Source: Mycolicibacterium iranicum
GTDB lineage: Bacteria; Actinomycetota; Actinomycetes; Mycobacteriales; Mycobacteriaceae
DNA: 64,000 nt
Assembly (NCBI RefSeq): GCF_001650495.1
Contig: NZ_LWCS01000021.1
Location: 1 to 64,000, forward strand
Direction of reading: 5' to 3'
In this document: positions 37,742 through 47,440 of the stretch, in pieces
Layout: the number at the start of each line of letters is the position of its first letter
Position numbering within the stretch: the first letter of the stretch is position 1
Position numbers and translations under genes: made by a program
The notes under the pieces: generated by a model
What the model saw: only the letters and a program-made list of their open reading frames with translations
The model's database searches: none
Told to the model about the DNA's origin: nothing

Positions 37742-39004
37742 GTGAACAAAGACGAGATGATCCTGGTGAGCATCGACGATCACGTCGTGGAACCACCTGA
37801 CATGTTTTTGCGTCACGTCCCGGCGAAGTACAAAGAGGAGGCTCCGATCGTCGTGACCGACGACAAGGGCGTCGACCAGTGGATGTACCAGGGGCGCCCC
37901 CAAGGCGTCAGTGGGCTCAACGCGGTTGTGTCCTGGCCTGCCGAGGAGTGGGGCCGCGATCCCGCCGGCTTCGCGGAGATGCGACCCGGTGTCTATGACG
38001 TCCACGAGCGCGTCCGCGACATGAATCGCAACGGCATTCTCGCCTCGATGTGCTTCCCGACCTTTACCGGCTTCTCGGCCCGACATCTGAACATGCACCG
38101 CGAAGAGGCCACGCTGGTCATGGTTTCGGCATACAACGACTGGCATATCGATGAATGGGCGGGCTCTTACCCTGGCCGCTTCATTCCGATCGCGATCCTG
38201 CCGACATGGAACCCCGAGGCCATGTGCCAGGAGATCCGCCGGGTGGCCGCCAAAGGATGCCGGGCTGTCACCATGCCGGAACTGCCGCATCTCGAAGGTC
38301 TTCCGAGCTACTTCGACGAAGGCTACTGGGGCCCGGTGTTCCGGACGCTCTCCGAAGAGAACGTTGTCATGTGTCTGCACATCGGCACGGGCTTCGGCGC
38401 GATCTCGATGGCCAAGGACGCCCCGATCGACAACCTGATCATCCTGGCCACGCAGGTGTCCGCCATGTGCGCACAGGATCTGCTGTGGGGTCCCGCCATG
38501 CGCAACTACCCTGACCTGAAGTTTGCGTTCTCCGAAGGCGGAATCGGCTGGATTCCCTTTTATCTCGACCGCAGCGACCGCCACTACACCAATCAGAAGT
38601 GGCTGCGCCGCGACTTCGGCGACAAACTGCCCAGTGACGTGTTCCGCGAGCACTCGCTGGCCTGCTACGTCACGGACAAGACGTCGCTGAAACTGCGCAA
38701 CGAGATCGGCATCGACAACATCGCGTGGGAGTGCGACTACCCTCACTCGGACTGCTTCTGGCCGGATGCGCCCGAGCAGGTGCTGGCCGAACTCAACGCG
38801 GCAGGCGCGTCGGATTCCGACATCGACAAGATCACCTGGGAGAATTCGTGCCGGTTCTTCGGCTGGGATCCGTTCAAGCTGACCCCGAAGGATCAGGCAA
38901 CCGTGGGAGCACTGCGCGTCAAGGGGGCTGACGTCGACGTGTCGATCCGGCCGCGAGCCGAATGGGCTCGCCTCTACGACGAGAAGCAGTTCGCGCGAGC
39001 CTGA
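37742..39004 (+). CDS. Amidohydrolase family protein (ACMSD-like)
   Basis: 420 residues from GTG at 37742 with GAGGAG 7 bases upstream. Amidohydrolase_2 fold: N-terminal V-S-I-D-D-H-V-V-E-P-P carries the usual metal D-x-H, HIGTGFG the middle His, and WECDYPHSDCFWPD the C-terminal Asp/His. Mycobacteria have many such proteins next to catabolic genes. The substrate cannot be read from sequence. The divergent AraC protein probably regulates it. Confidence 0.85.
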   Translation: MNKDEMILVSIDDHVVEPPDMFLRHVPAKYKEEAPIVVTDDKGVDQWMYQGRPQGVSGLNAVVSWPAEEWGRDPAGFAEMRPGVYDVHERVRDMNRNGILASMCFPTFTGFSARHLNMHREEATLVMVSAYNDWHIDEWAGSYPGRFIPIAILPTWNPEAMCQEIRRVAAKGCRAVTMPELPHLEGLPSYFDEGYWGPVFRTLSEENVVMCLHIGTGFGAISMAKDAPIDNLIILATQVSAMCAQDLLWGPAMRNYPDLKFAFSEGGIGWIPFYLDRSDRHYTNQKWLRRDFGDKLPSDVFREHSLACYVTDKTSLKLRNEIGIDNIAWECDYPHSDCFWPDAPEQVLAELNAAGASDSDIDKITWENSCRFFGWDPFKLTPKDQATVGALRVKGADVDVSIRPRAEWARLYDEKQFARA

Positions 39005-39013
39005 TTCACCGGT

Positions 39014-40837
39014 TCAGCTCAGGATCCTGCGGACCCTGCCCAGCAATGGCCACCGCTTCGGTTGCGGCGGTCGGCGCTGAGCATAGGGCCACGGGACGTT
39101 GCGCTCCGGAATCGATTCCGACCGGACATGCTTGAGCTGTGCGCGTAGATGCGTCCGCAGCTCAAGCAGTTCGGGATCGGCCCACCGATTCCGGGATTCG
39201 ATCGGGTCATCGGTGAGGTCGTAGAGCTCCCATTGATCGTCGAGCGGATCGCTGCGGTAGGACGGTCCGCCCATCCCGTCGGCGGCGAGGTGTCGAACGC
39301 CCGGTTCGGTCCACGTACCCGGGTCGTCGAACGAACGCACCAACTTCCAGAGGTGCCCCGCGCCGTTCGAAGCAGCACTCTCCGGGACGCGCACGACAAG
39401 CCCTTCGAAGTTCGCGGCGGTGTGTGCGGGTATCCGAATCTTCAGTGGCTGCGGCACATTCGCGGTGAGACGCAGCATGCGTGCGAACCCCGATGCGCCG
39501 GTGTCGCCTTCGAGGACATTGTCGCGAGTCATCAGATACACCGGTCGGCCGTCGTCGGCCTGCGCGCCGTCGACGATCGGCATGAGGTCACGGCCTGGAA
39601 GTGGATGGACCTCGGTGAACGTCTCTGCGAGTACGGCTGCGACCGCGTCGACGTCGACACCGGCCGCCGACAGCAACGTAGGCACCAGGTCGACATGTGA
39701 TGTCGGAGCAGCGACGGTGCGGCGCGTCGTCGGGTTTGCGCCCACACGCGCGACGACGAACGGCACCCGGGTTGCCTCGTCGTAGAGGTTGAACCACTTC
39801 TGATGCAGTCCGCCGTGAGCGCCGAGCAGATCTCCGTGGTCGGCGGTGCGGACCAGGAGGGTGTCGCACGAACCGGCGGAACCCGCATTCTCGGTGACCG
39901 CACGGCGGACGCGGTCGATCGGGCCGTCTACCTCGGCGTGCAGGCGGTAGTAGAGATCGCGGTAGCGCTGCGCATTGCGGCGATAGGTGCGTTCGATGGA
40001 CCATGCCGGCCCGTAGCCGGAGTAGTACGCCTCGCGGTAGGCGATCTGTGCGGCGGGTTTGGTGGACAGGTCTTCGTCCGCGGTCGGGGCCGCGGGCACC
40101 GGTGGAGGGTCGAGAGGCGAGGGCTGCAACGGGTTTCGGCGTGCCCATGCGGGGAACAGCACGATGTCGTGGGGGTTGACGAAGCTGGCCACGAGAAGGA
40201 AGGGGCGTTGCGCCGCGGCGTCGCCTGCGCGGCGGGCCGCGTAGCGGCTCTCGAGCCAGGCGACCACGCGGTCGGCGATCAGGGGATCGCGTCGGATGCC
40301 TGCGTTCGACAGCTTGGCGCCGTGAGGCTCCGGACCCACCCAACCCGAGAAACCGTAGGGGCCGAGCGGGTCCGCGTCCAGGTAGCGCCGAACGGCGGCG
40401 GGGTCGGCGACTCCGCTGTCGTCGTTGGTGTCCAGTGACTGTCCCGTGCCGGGGTCGATGAGGTCGGCATGCGAGATGTGCCACTTTCCGTCGTAGTGCG
40501 TGTCGTAGCCGGCCGCACGAAACCAGTTGCCGAGCGTGGGTACTTCACCGCGTCGCAGCCACCGCAGCCGTGAATCGTCGTGCGCCTTGCCGAGCCCGTC
40601 GGTCTGGGTCACGCCGTGCAGATCGGGATAGTGGCCGGTGAAGATCGTCGGGCGGCTGGGCACGCAGGCCAGCGAGCCCGTGTAGTGCCGCTCGAAACTC
40701 ACCCCGTGGTCGTCGAACCACCTTCTGCCGGACAATGTTTCGTCACGCCAGGTCCGTACGCGGTCGGATTCGTACGGCGGCGTGGCGCGTTCCTCGTCGG
40801 TCATCACGATGACGATGTCGGGCCGGGCGTTTGTCAT
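39014..40837 (-). CDS. Type I sulfatase family enzyme
   Basis: 607 residues from ATG at 40837, which overlaps the stop of the SRPBCC gene (ATGA). The formylglycine motif C-V-P-S-R (Cys58 in SLACVPSRPTIFTGHYP) would be converted to the catalytic aldehyde. Metal residues are visible in IVIVMTDEE, HYDGKWH and LLVRTADHGDLLGAHG. No signal peptide, so it is probably cytoplasmic. May hydrolyse a sulfate ester or act on a phosphonate or phosphate ester; substrate unknown. Confidence 0.88.
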   Translation of the reverse strand: MTNARPDIVIVMTDEERATPPYESDRVRTWRDETLSGRRWFDDHGVSFERHYTGSLACVPSRPTIFTGHYPDLHGVTQTDGLGKAHDDSRLRWLRRGEVPTLGNWFRAAGYDTHYDGKWHISHADLIDPGTGQSLDTNDDSGVADPAAVRRYLDADPLGPYGFSGWVGPEPHGAKLSNAGIRRDPLIADRVVAWLESRYAARRAGDAAAQRPFLLVASFVNPHDIVLFPAWARRNPLQPSPLDPPPVPAAPTADEDLSTKPAAQIAYREAYYSGYGPAWSIERTYRRNAQRYRDLYYRLHAEVDGPIDRVRRAVTENAGSAGSCDTLLVRTADHGDLLGAHGGLHQKWFNLYDEATRVPFVVARVGANPTTRRTVAAPTSHVDLVPTLLSAAGVDVDAVAAVLAETFTEVHPLPGRDLMPIVDGAQADDGRPVYLMTRDNVLEGDTGASGFARMLRLTANVPQPLKIRIPAHTAANFEGLVVRVPESAASNGAGHLWKLVRSFDDPGTWTEPGVRHLAADGMGGPSYRSDPLDDQWELYDLTDDPIESRNRWADPELLELRTHLRAQLKHVRSESIPERNVPWPYAQRRPPQPKRWPLLGRVRRILS

Positions 40838-41274
40838 GATGTGCCTCCGAGGGCTCGAGCCAGTGAAGTCAGCAGTGCTTCCGAGCGACGCGCCATCATC
40901 TGTGCGAAGGCACGTTCGCCGATTGGGCGCAGGATGCTCGTTGTCATGGCGACCGTGCTGGTCAAGGTCACCGTAGTCCCATTGCCGCCCTGCGGGCGCA
41001 GATTCCACCGGTTCGAGACCGAGAAGCGCCGCGGCACCCCGTGGATGTCGTAGGCGAGGAGTCGAGGGGGGTCGAACATCGTGATCTTCTCGACGAAGGT
41101 GTCGCGACCGGATTGCACCCGTCGGGTCAGTCCGATCTCGTCGGGTCCGGCATAGAGCAGACAGGAATGGTCGACACCGTCGGCCCATGCGCTCAAGGAG
41201 CCGAAATCGGCAAGGAGCGCCCAGACGGCGGCGGGCTCTGCGGCCACCTCGCGTGATCGGCTGACGTCGGTCAT
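40834..41274 (-). CDS. SRPBCC family protein (START-like fold)
   Basis: 146 residues from ATG at 41274. Starts SRSREVAAEPAAVWALLADFGSLSAWADGV, the standard polyketide-cyclase/START opening, and ends in a long helix (RPIGERAFAQMMARRSEALLTSLARALG). Binds an unknown hydrophobic ligand in the family. Coupled to the sulfatase by ATGA, 43 bases downstream of the TetR gene on the same strand. Confidence 0.82.
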   Translation of the reverse strand: MTDVSRSREVAAEPAAVWALLADFGSLSAWADGVDHSCLLYAGPDEIGLTRRVQSGRDTFVEKITMFDPPRLLAYDIHGVPRRFSVSNRWNLRPQGGNGTTVTLTSTVAMTTSILRPIGERAFAQMMARRSEALLTSLARALGGTS

Positions 41275-41317
41275 GACCCCATCCAACTCGGTCGCGGGTG
41301 AGACCGCCAGCGCATGA

Positions 41318-41905
41318 TCAGTCCCGGAGCTGGACCCTGGAAATACCTGCGATGACGGTTCGGGTGATGGACTCGGCTCTTTGCGGCGCGAAAGTGCGGC
41401 CCTCGCTGAGGATGGCGTAGACGATGCCGCCGACGATCGCATCTGCGGCGTCTTGAGCAGCCGCATCACCGAATCCTGCTGCTGTCAAACGGTTTCGCAC
41501 GGTGTCATGCAGCGGCATGCTGAAGCCCGCATGAAGCCGCGCCGCGGTGTCGGGGTGTTCCATGCCTGCGGTCGTCAGGATGCGCAACATTGCATAGCCC
41601 CGCGACGTCGTCAGTGCGGTGGCCAGGGTGATCGCCCAGGCACACACATCGGCGGCGACGTCCTCGGTGGCAGTGATGGGCCGCAGGATTCTGTCGGCAT
41701 CTTCGAGGATGACGTCGGCGACCAGCGCGTGTCTGCTGGGCCACCAGCGGTAGATCGTCTGTTTTCCGACGCCCGCGTGCGCGGCGACGGCCTCGATGGT
41801 GAGCTTGTCGAAACCGCGCTCCATCAGCAGCTTTCGGGTCGCGCCCACGATGGCCATGCGTGATCGCTCGCTGCGCCGCCGCGGCGCAGCGGTATCGGTC
41901 GCCAT
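41318..41905 (-). CDS. TetR-family transcriptional regulator
   Basis: 195 residues from ATG at 41905 ([14 protein letters not shown]). [49 protein letters not shown], followed by a TetR_C domain of the 11/16 type. A perfect 19-bp palindrome at 41961-41979 lies between it and the divergent five-gene acyl-CoA operon, which it probably represses. Confidence 0.88.
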   Translation of the reverse strand: MATDTAAPRRRSERSRMAIVGATRKLLMERGFDKLTIEAVAAHAGVGKQTIYRWWPSRHALVADVILEDADRILRPITATEDVAADVCAWAITLATALTTSRGYAMLRILTTAGMEHPDTAARLHAGFSMPLHDTVRNRLTAAGFGDAAAQDAADAIVGGIVYAILSEGRTFAPQRAESITRTVIAGISRVQLRD

Positions 41906-41960
41906 CAGGGGTTCCCGTCCGGCTTTACACGCTGGAGCATCGCCCGTAGTGTGCCACAAG

Positions 41961-41979
41961 ACGAGACGTTGCGTCTCGT
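41961..41979. promoter_or_regulatory. TetR operator for the 42-47 kb operon
   Basis: ACGAGACG-TTG-CGTCTCGT, a perfect 8-bp inverted repeat with a 3-base spacer. It lies 56 bases before the TetR start and 32 bases before the start of the divergent reductase gene, so one bound dimer could cover both promoters. Confidence 0.78.
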
Positions 41980-42010
41980 TAGTCGCGGAGGTGAGACTGG
42001 AGGTCTCTCG

Positions 42011-43024
42011 ATGGCGGGAACGAAGCTGGTGATCGGCGCCAGTGGGTTCCTGGGCTCTCACGTGGTCAAGCAACTGGTCGCCGGCGGCGAAAACGACGTT
42101 CGCGTGCTGATTCGCACCACCAGCTCGACCCTGGGAATCGACGGGCTGCCCGTGGACATCCGCTACGGCGACATTTTCGACACCGAGGCCCTGCGGTCCG
42201 CAATGTCCGATTGCGACATCGTCTACTACTGCGTTGTCGACGCGCGCTCCTGGCTGCGAGACCCGGCCCCGATCTGGCGGACCAACGTCGACGGTCTGCG
42301 CAACGTCCTCGATGTCGCCGCCGACGCCGATCTCTTCCGCTTCGTCTTCACCAGCTCCATCGGCACGATCGGTCGCGCCGACGGCGGCCTGGCAGACGAG
42401 GCCACCGCGCACAATTGGCTCGACGTTGGAGGGGAATACATCCGATCGCGGGTCGCGGCCGAAGAACTCGTGATGCGCTACTGCGCAGAGAAGGCGCTGC
42501 CGGGTGTGGCGATGTGCGTGGCGAACACCTACGGACCCGGCGACTTCCTTCCTACCCCGCACGGCGGCATGCTCGCCGCCGCGGTCCGCGGCAAGCTCCC
42601 TTTCTACATCGACGGATACGAGGCCGAGGTCGTCGGAATCGAGGACGCCGCTCGAGCCATGGTTCTCGCCGGCGAACGCGGCCGGGTGGGCGAGCGGTAC
42701 ATCGTCTCGGAGCGATTCATGAGTACCCGCGAGATCCACCGAATCGGTTGTGACGCCGTCGGAGTCGCTCCCCCGAAGTACGGGATCCCCATCCGCCTGC
42801 TGTCGGGCGCCAGCCACGTCGGCTCTGCCGTGGCGCGGATCAGAAACAAGGACACGATGCTGACGCCGTTGAACATCCGCCTGATGCACATCATGACGCC
42901 GCTGGACCACTCCAAGGCCGAGCGCGAACTCGGCTGGAAACCCCAACCCACACAGGGCGCGATCGTGGCCGCCGCCCACTTTTTTCGCGAGCCGCGACAC
43001 CCCGCCGCGGAGGGGGTCCGATGA
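42011..43024 (+). CDS. NAD(P)-dependent epimerase/reductase (extended SDR)
   Basis: 337 residues from ATG at 42011 with GGAGG 7 bases before. Rossmann motif [18 protein letters not shown]; similar to 3-beta-HSD and dihydroflavonol-reductase proteins ([29 protein letters not shown], then FTSSIGTIG). The catalytic Y-x-x-x-K position reads Y-I-R-S-R, with Arg in place of Lys. First gene of an operon; its stop overlaps the fadE start (ATGA). Probably oxidises or reduces a hydroxyl/keto group on a CoA-linked intermediate (inference). Confidence 0.83.
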   Translation: MAGTKLVIGASGFLGSHVVKQLVAGGENDVRVLIRTTSSTLGIDGLPVDIRYGDIFDTEALRSAMSDCDIVYYCVVDARSWLRDPAPIWRTNVDGLRNVLDVAADADLFRFVFTSSIGTIGRADGGLADEATAHNWLDVGGEYIRSRVAAEELVMRYCAEKALPGVAMCVANTYGPGDFLPTPHGGMLAAAVRGKLPFYIDGYEAEVVGIEDAARAMVLAGERGRVGERYIVSERFMSTREIHRIGCDAVGVAPPKYGIPIRLLSGASHVGSAVARIRNKDTMLTPLNIRLMHIMTPLDHSKAERELGWKPQPTQGAIVAAAHFFREPRHPAAEGVR

Positions 43025-45243
43025 CGATCGGAGTGGTGCCCGAGCAACTCCAGTTGGCCGACGCTGTCGCACAATTCGCCGCGCGACACGCTCCGATCGA
43101 CAAGACCCGTCAGTCGTTCGACGCAGTGGCCGCGGGGGAGTTGCCCCCATGGTGGGAAGACTTTGTGGCCAACGGTTTCCATGCTGTGCACCTCGACGAG
43201 GAGATCGGGGGTCAGGGCGGCACGCTCGTCGACACCGCGTGCGTACTGGAGGCTGCCGCACTGGCCATGTTGCCAGGGCCGCTGCTGCAGAGCGTGATCG
43301 CGAGCGCAGTAGCTGGGCTCGCCGCTGACACGCCAGGGCGAGGGAACCTCCTCCGCCGGCTGGCCGGTGGCACACCTGCCACCGTTATCTTTCCCGAGAA
43401 CAATGACTTTCGCGCAGCGCGGACGGTGCAGGGCTGGTCGGTCACCGGCACCTGCGGACCGACACTGGCCGCGTGCTCGGCGCAGCTGATTCTCGCTGCG
43501 GCTCATGCCGACGGCGACACCGTATGGCTGGTACTGGATCCCACGCAGAACGGCGTCGACGTCGAGGCCCGCCACGGCACCGACAAGACGGTCGACATCG
43601 GCGCCGTCCGCCTCGACGGATACACCTGTCCCAACGAAGCTGTGCTGCAGGGCGTCGACGACGATCAGGCGCGCAGCACGGCACTGGCATTGACGGCCAG
43701 CACTGCAGCGGGCACCGTCCGGTGGTGCGTGCAGGCTGTCACCGAGCATCTGCGCACCCGCGAACAGTTCGGCAAACCCATCGGCACGTTTCAGGCCCTA
43801 CAGCACCAGGCTGCCATGCTGCTGGTCAGCAGCGAACTCGCGGTGTCGGCGGCCTGGGACGCGGTGCGGTCTCTGTCGGAGGATCCGGCGCAGTACCGGA
43901 TCGCCGCGTCAGGCGCCGCGCTGATGGCAATCGCTCCCGCACCCGACATGGTCCTCGACACCCTCACAATGTTCGGGGCCATCGGCTATACGTGGGAGCA
44001 CGACCTCCACCTCTACTGGCGCAAAGCGACGAGCCTGGCCGCATCGATCGGGCCCGCAGGACGTTTCGCCGAGCAGCTCGGCGAACTGACCCGGAGCCAC
44101 ACCCGCGATGTGTCGGTGAAACTCGGCGATGTCGACGCTGATTTCCGCCGCGATGTGGCGGCCGTGCTCGATGAAGCGCTCACGCTGTGCAATGACCAGC
44201 CGGGCAGGCAGGGCGATTACCCGAACCTCGCCACCGGCCCGCAGCGGACACTGATCGCCGACGCGGGTCTGATCGCTCCCCACTGGCCCAGACCCTGGGG
44301 AATCGAGGCGACCCAGCTGCAACAACTGATCATCGACGAGGAGTTCGCGAAGCGACCCGAACTCGTCAGGCCGTCTCTGGGAATCTCCGAGTGGATTCTG
44401 CCGTCACTGATCAGCTCGGCCCCGGAACACCTTCAGGAGCGGTTCATTCCGGCGACGCAACGCGGTGAACTCGGTTGGTGTCAATTGTTCAGCGAGCCAG
44501 GCGCCGGCTCCGACCTGGCCTCCCTCGCGACGCGTGCGACAAGGGTGGAGGGCGGCTGGCGGATCAACGGTCACAAGATCTGGACATCGTCGGCCCACAC
44601 CGCGGACTACGGTGCCCTGTTGGCCCGCACCGACCCCGAGGCGGCCAAGCATCGCGGCATCGGATACTTCATCGTGGATATGCGGTCCGAAGGAATCGAA
44701 TTGCAACCGATCCGCCAGGCGACCGGCGAAGCGCATTTCAACGAGGTGTTTCTGTCCGACGTCTTCGTCCCGGACGAACTCCTCCTCGGCGGTCCGACCG
44801 ACGGCTGGAATCTCGCGATCGCGACGATGGCCCAGGAGCGGGTCGCGATCAGCGGCTACGTCAACTTCGACCGGGCCAGCATCCTGCGCAGCCTTGCCGA
44901 GCAAGAACGGCCCGACAGGGCCCGGGTGCTCGCGGCCCTCGGCGAGGCCGACGCCTACGCGAACGCAATCAAAGTGCTTGCCGTGCGCGAGGTGATGAGG
45001 CTCCTCGACGGGCAGGCAGCCGGACCGGCATCGAGCATCGCCAAGGTGGCGATGAACGTGATGCTGCGTCGCACCTTCAAGGCAACCTTGGAGCTCACTG
45101 CGCCGTCTGCGCTCGTCGAGGATTCCGACCCGGCCATTGTCGAACCGTACTTCCACTTACCCGCCGAACTCATCGGAGGCGGTACCAAGGAAATTCAGCT
45201 CAACATCATCGCCCAGATGATTCTCGGATTGCCCCGTAGGTGA
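43021..45243 (+). CDS. Fused double acyl-CoA dehydrogenase (FadE34-like)
   Basis: 740 residues made of two acyl-CoA dehydrogenase units in tandem. Unit 1 (about 1-365) has the C-terminal core with the likely catalytic Glu326 in [18 protein letters not shown] but a weak FAD/acyl region. Unit 2 (about 375-740) has the strong flavin-binding region [20 protein letters not shown] and [12 protein letters not shown]. Such fusions correspond to the two-subunit FadE pairs used on steroid-type CoA esters. Coupled to the reductase by ATGA; 12 bases before the Ltp2-like gene. Confidence 0.88.
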   Translation: MTIGVVPEQLQLADAVAQFAARHAPIDKTRQSFDAVAAGELPPWWEDFVANGFHAVHLDEEIGGQGGTLVDTACVLEAAALAMLPGPLLQSVIASAVAGLAADTPGRGNLLRRLAGGTPATVIFPENNDFRAARTVQGWSVTGTCGPTLAACSAQLILAAAHADGDTVWLVLDPTQNGVDVEARHGTDKTVDIGAVRLDGYTCPNEAVLQGVDDDQARSTALALTASTAAGTVRWCVQAVTEHLRTREQFGKPIGTFQALQHQAAMLLVSSELAVSAAWDAVRSLSEDPAQYRIAASGAALMAIAPAPDMVLDTLTMFGAIGYTWEHDLHLYWRKATSLAASIGPAGRFAEQLGELTRSHTRDVSVKLGDVDADFRRDVAAVLDEALTLCNDQPGRQGDYPNLATGPQRTLIADAGLIAPHWPRPWGIEATQLQQLIIDEEFAKRPELVRPSLGISEWILPSLISSAPEHLQERFIPATQRGELGWCQLFSEPGAGSDLASLATRATRVEGGWRINGHKIWTSSAHTADYGALLARTDPEAAKHRGIGYFIVDMRSEGIELQPIRQATGEAHFNEVFLSDVFVPDELLLGGPTDGWNLAIATMAQERVAISGYVNFDRASILRSLAEQERPDRARVLAALGEADAYANAIKVLAVREVMRLLDGQAAGPASSIAKVAMNVMLRRTFKATLELTAPSALVEDSDPAIVEPYFHLPAELIGGGTKEIQLNIIAQMILGLPRR

Positions 45244-45255
45244 CAGGAGCAGCGA

Positions 45256-46464
45256 ATGGGTTTACGCGGTGAGGCCGCCATCGTCGGCTATGTGGAGCTA
45301 CCGCCGGAGCGGATGAGCAAGGCAAGCCTCGCCCCGTTCACGCTCGAGCAATGGGCCGAACTCGGTTCCGCGGCACTCGACGATGCCGGGCTCTCCGGTG
45401 AGCTGGTCGACGGCATCGTCACCTCGCACCTCGCCGAATCCGAGATCTTCGTCCCGTCGACCGTCGCCGAATACCTGGGCGTGCGTGCCGGTTTCGCCGA
45501 ACTCGTCGATCTCGGAGGCGCCAGCGCAGTCGGCATGGTGTGGCGTGCAGCCGCCGCGATCGAACTCGGCATCTGCGACGTGGTGCTGTGTGCCATTCCG
45601 GCGCGCTACCTCACCCCGACATCGGAAAAGAAACCCAAGCCCCTTATCGACGCCGTGTACTTCGGCGCGTCGAGCAACCAATACGGCTCTCCGCAGGCCG
45701 AATTCGAGATCCCTTACGGAAACCTCGGCCAGAACGGCCCGTACGGACAAGTGGCGCAGCGCTATGCCTCAGTGTATGGCTACGACGAACGCGCCATGGC
45801 CAAGATCGTCGTCGATCAGCGGGTCAACGCCAACCACACCGAGGGGGCGATCTGGAAAGACAAGCCGCTCACCGTCGAGGACGTGCTGGCCAGTCCGGTG
45901 ATCGCCGACCCGTTGCACATGCTGGAGATCGTGATGCCGTGCCTCGGGGGCGCCGCGGTGGTGGTGGCCAGTGCCGATGTCGCCGCCAAGTCCAGGAACC
46001 GGCCGGTGTGGATCAAGGGATTCGGCGAGCAGGTGCCCTACAAGACGCCGACCTATGCCGAGGATCTGCTGCAGACTCCCATCGTGCGTGCGGCCGACAC
46101 CGCATTCTCGATGTCCGGCCTGACCCGGGAGCAGATGGACATGGTGTCGATCTATGACTGCTACACGATCACAGTGCTACTGAGCCTCGAAGACGCCGGC
46201 TTCTGCGAGAAGGGGAAGGGCATGGAGTTCGTCACCGAGCACGACCTGACCTTCCGCGGTGACTTCCCGCTCAACACCGCCGGTGGGCAGTTGGGCTTCG
46301 GGCAGGCAGGCAACGCCGGGGGGATGCACCACGTCTGCGATGCGACCCGGCAGATCATGGGACGCGCAGGCGCCGCCCAGGTCGCCGATTGCCACCGGGC
46401 ATTCGTCTCGGGCAACGGCGGGATCCTGTCCGAGCAGACCACGCTCGTTCTGGAAGGGGACTGA
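45256..46464 (+). CDS. Ltp2-like thiolase-fold protein (probable retro-aldolase)
   Basis: 402 residues with a thiolase fold. The nucleophile Cys of true thiolases is replaced by Ala/Ser in DLGGASAVGMVWRA, and S-I-Y-D-C-Y-T-I-T-V-L is the Tyr-containing block of the Ltp2 type. Ltp2 proteins pair with a DUF35 partner to cleave a C-C bond by retro-aldol reaction in steroid side-chain degradation, and a DUF35 gene follows 2 bases later. That activity here is inference from family and neighbour. Confidence 0.85.
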   Translation: MGLRGEAAIVGYVELPPERMSKASLAPFTLEQWAELGSAALDDAGLSGELVDGIVTSHLAESEIFVPSTVAEYLGVRAGFAELVDLGGASAVGMVWRAAAAIELGICDVVLCAIPARYLTPTSEKKPKPLIDAVYFGASSNQYGSPQAEFEIPYGNLGQNGPYGQVAQRYASVYGYDERAMAKIVVDQRVNANHTEGAIWKDKPLTVEDVLASPVIADPLHMLEIVMPCLGGAAVVVASADVAAKSRNRPVWIKGFGEQVPYKTPTYAEDLLQTPIVRAADTAFSMSGLTREQMDMVSIYDCYTITVLLSLEDAGFCEKGKGMEFVTEHDLTFRGDFPLNTAGGQLGFGQAGNAGGMHHVCDATRQIMGRAGAAQVADCHRAFVSGNGGILSEQTTLVLEGD

Positions 46465-46466
46465 CC

Positions 46467-46880
46467 GTGACCGGTCTCGTGCGGCCGATGCCCGTGAAAA
46501 CACCGAGCACGGCGCCCTTCTGGGACGGGCTTGCCGAGCATCGGGTGGTCATCCAATATTCGCCGTCGTCGCAGTCCTACGTGTTCTATCCGCGCGTTCG
46601 CGCGCCGCGGACACTTGTCGACGACCTGGAGTGGCGCGAGATCTCCGGAATGGGGACGCTCTACTCGTTCACCGTGGCCCGGCGTCCCGTCGGTCCACAC
46701 TTCGCCGACGCGGTGCCGCAACTGCTCGCCATCGTCGAGTGGGACGAGGGGCCGCGCTTCTCCACCGAACTCGTGAACGTCGACCCCGAGGACGTGGTGA
46801 TAGGGATGAGGGTCAAGCCGGTGTTCTTCGACTATCCCGACCACGACGTCACGATGCTCCGATACGCGCCTGCTGAGTGA
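46467..46880 (+). CDS. DUF35 OB-fold protein with degenerate zinc ribbon
   Basis: 137 residues from GTG at 46467, two bases after the Ltp2-like stop. OB-fold blocks are ISGMGTLYSFTVARRP and PQLLAIVEWDEGPRFSTELVNVDPEDVVIGMRV. The usual rubredoxin-like C-x2-C...C-x2-C zinc ribbon is replaced by QYSPSSQSYVFYPRVRAP, with no cysteine left. Partner of the thiolase-fold protein by analogy with the Ltp2-DUF35 complex. Confidence 0.85.
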   Translation: MTGLVRPMPVKTPSTAPFWDGLAEHRVVIQYSPSSQSYVFYPRVRAPRTLVDDLEWREISGMGTLYSFTVARRPVGPHFADAVPQLLAIVEWDEGPRFSTELVNVDPEDVVIGMRVKPVFFDYPDHDVTMLRYAPAE

Positions 46881-46933
46881 CACGGCGACGCTGCTGATGC
46901 CCTGACCAACGAGCCGTCCAACGGAGACATCTG

Positions 46934-47347
46934 ATGAGTGACCGAGAAGACCGCCAGGATATCAGCGATGTACTCGTCCGGTACGGCACGGGGATCGACC
47001 GCCGCGACTGGCCGCTGTTCCGCACGGTTTTCACCGACGACTGTGTGCTCGACTACGGCGAGATCGGCCACTGGCATGGCGTCGACGCTGTCGTCGACTT
47101 CATGGTCGCCGCGCACGACATGGCCGGGCACACCTTGCACCGAATCACCAATCAGGCCGTCTCGATCGACGGGGACACCGCGACGGCGCAAGCGTACGTC
47201 GACGCGTTGATCATGTCGCAGGACAACACCTCTGGCGTCAATGCCGCGGGGTTCTACGACGACGAGTTGGTCCGCACCGATACCGGCTGGCGGATTCGGC
47301 GCAGACGCTTCACGACCGTGATCGTGCGGACGGTGGGGGCGGGCTGA
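46934..47347 (+). CDS. SnoaL-like (NTF2-fold) protein
   Basis: 137 residues, GGAGA 7 bases before the ATG. I-S-D-V-L-V-R-Y-G-T-G-I-D-R-R-D-W-P-L-F-R-T-V-F is the SnoaL_4 opening and W-R-I-R-R-R-R the usual end strand. Members act as small dehydratases, isomerases or hydrolases in catabolism. Last gene of the 42-47 kb operon, 53 bases after DUF35; exact step unknown. Confidence 0.82.
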   Translation: MSDREDRQDISDVLVRYGTGIDRRDWPLFRTVFTDDCVLDYGEIGHWHGVDAVVDFMVAAHDMAGHTLHRITNQAVSIDGDTATAQAYVDALIMSQDNTSGVNAAGFYDDELVRTDTGWRIRRRRFTTVIVRTVGAG

Positions 47348-47440
47348 CTCACGCTGAGTCCTGGTTGTCCGACACCAGCGGGCGGCACCGAAGACTCCAC
47401 GGCGGAGCGGAATGCGTGCATTCTCACCGGAATTGACGGC

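Noticed and set aside
41906-43375. Long N-terminal extension (about 490 codons) of the TetR gene at 41318
   Set aside because: The extension runs antisense through the reductase and fadE genes and reads as shadow sequence; TetR similarity starts at the ATG at 41905.
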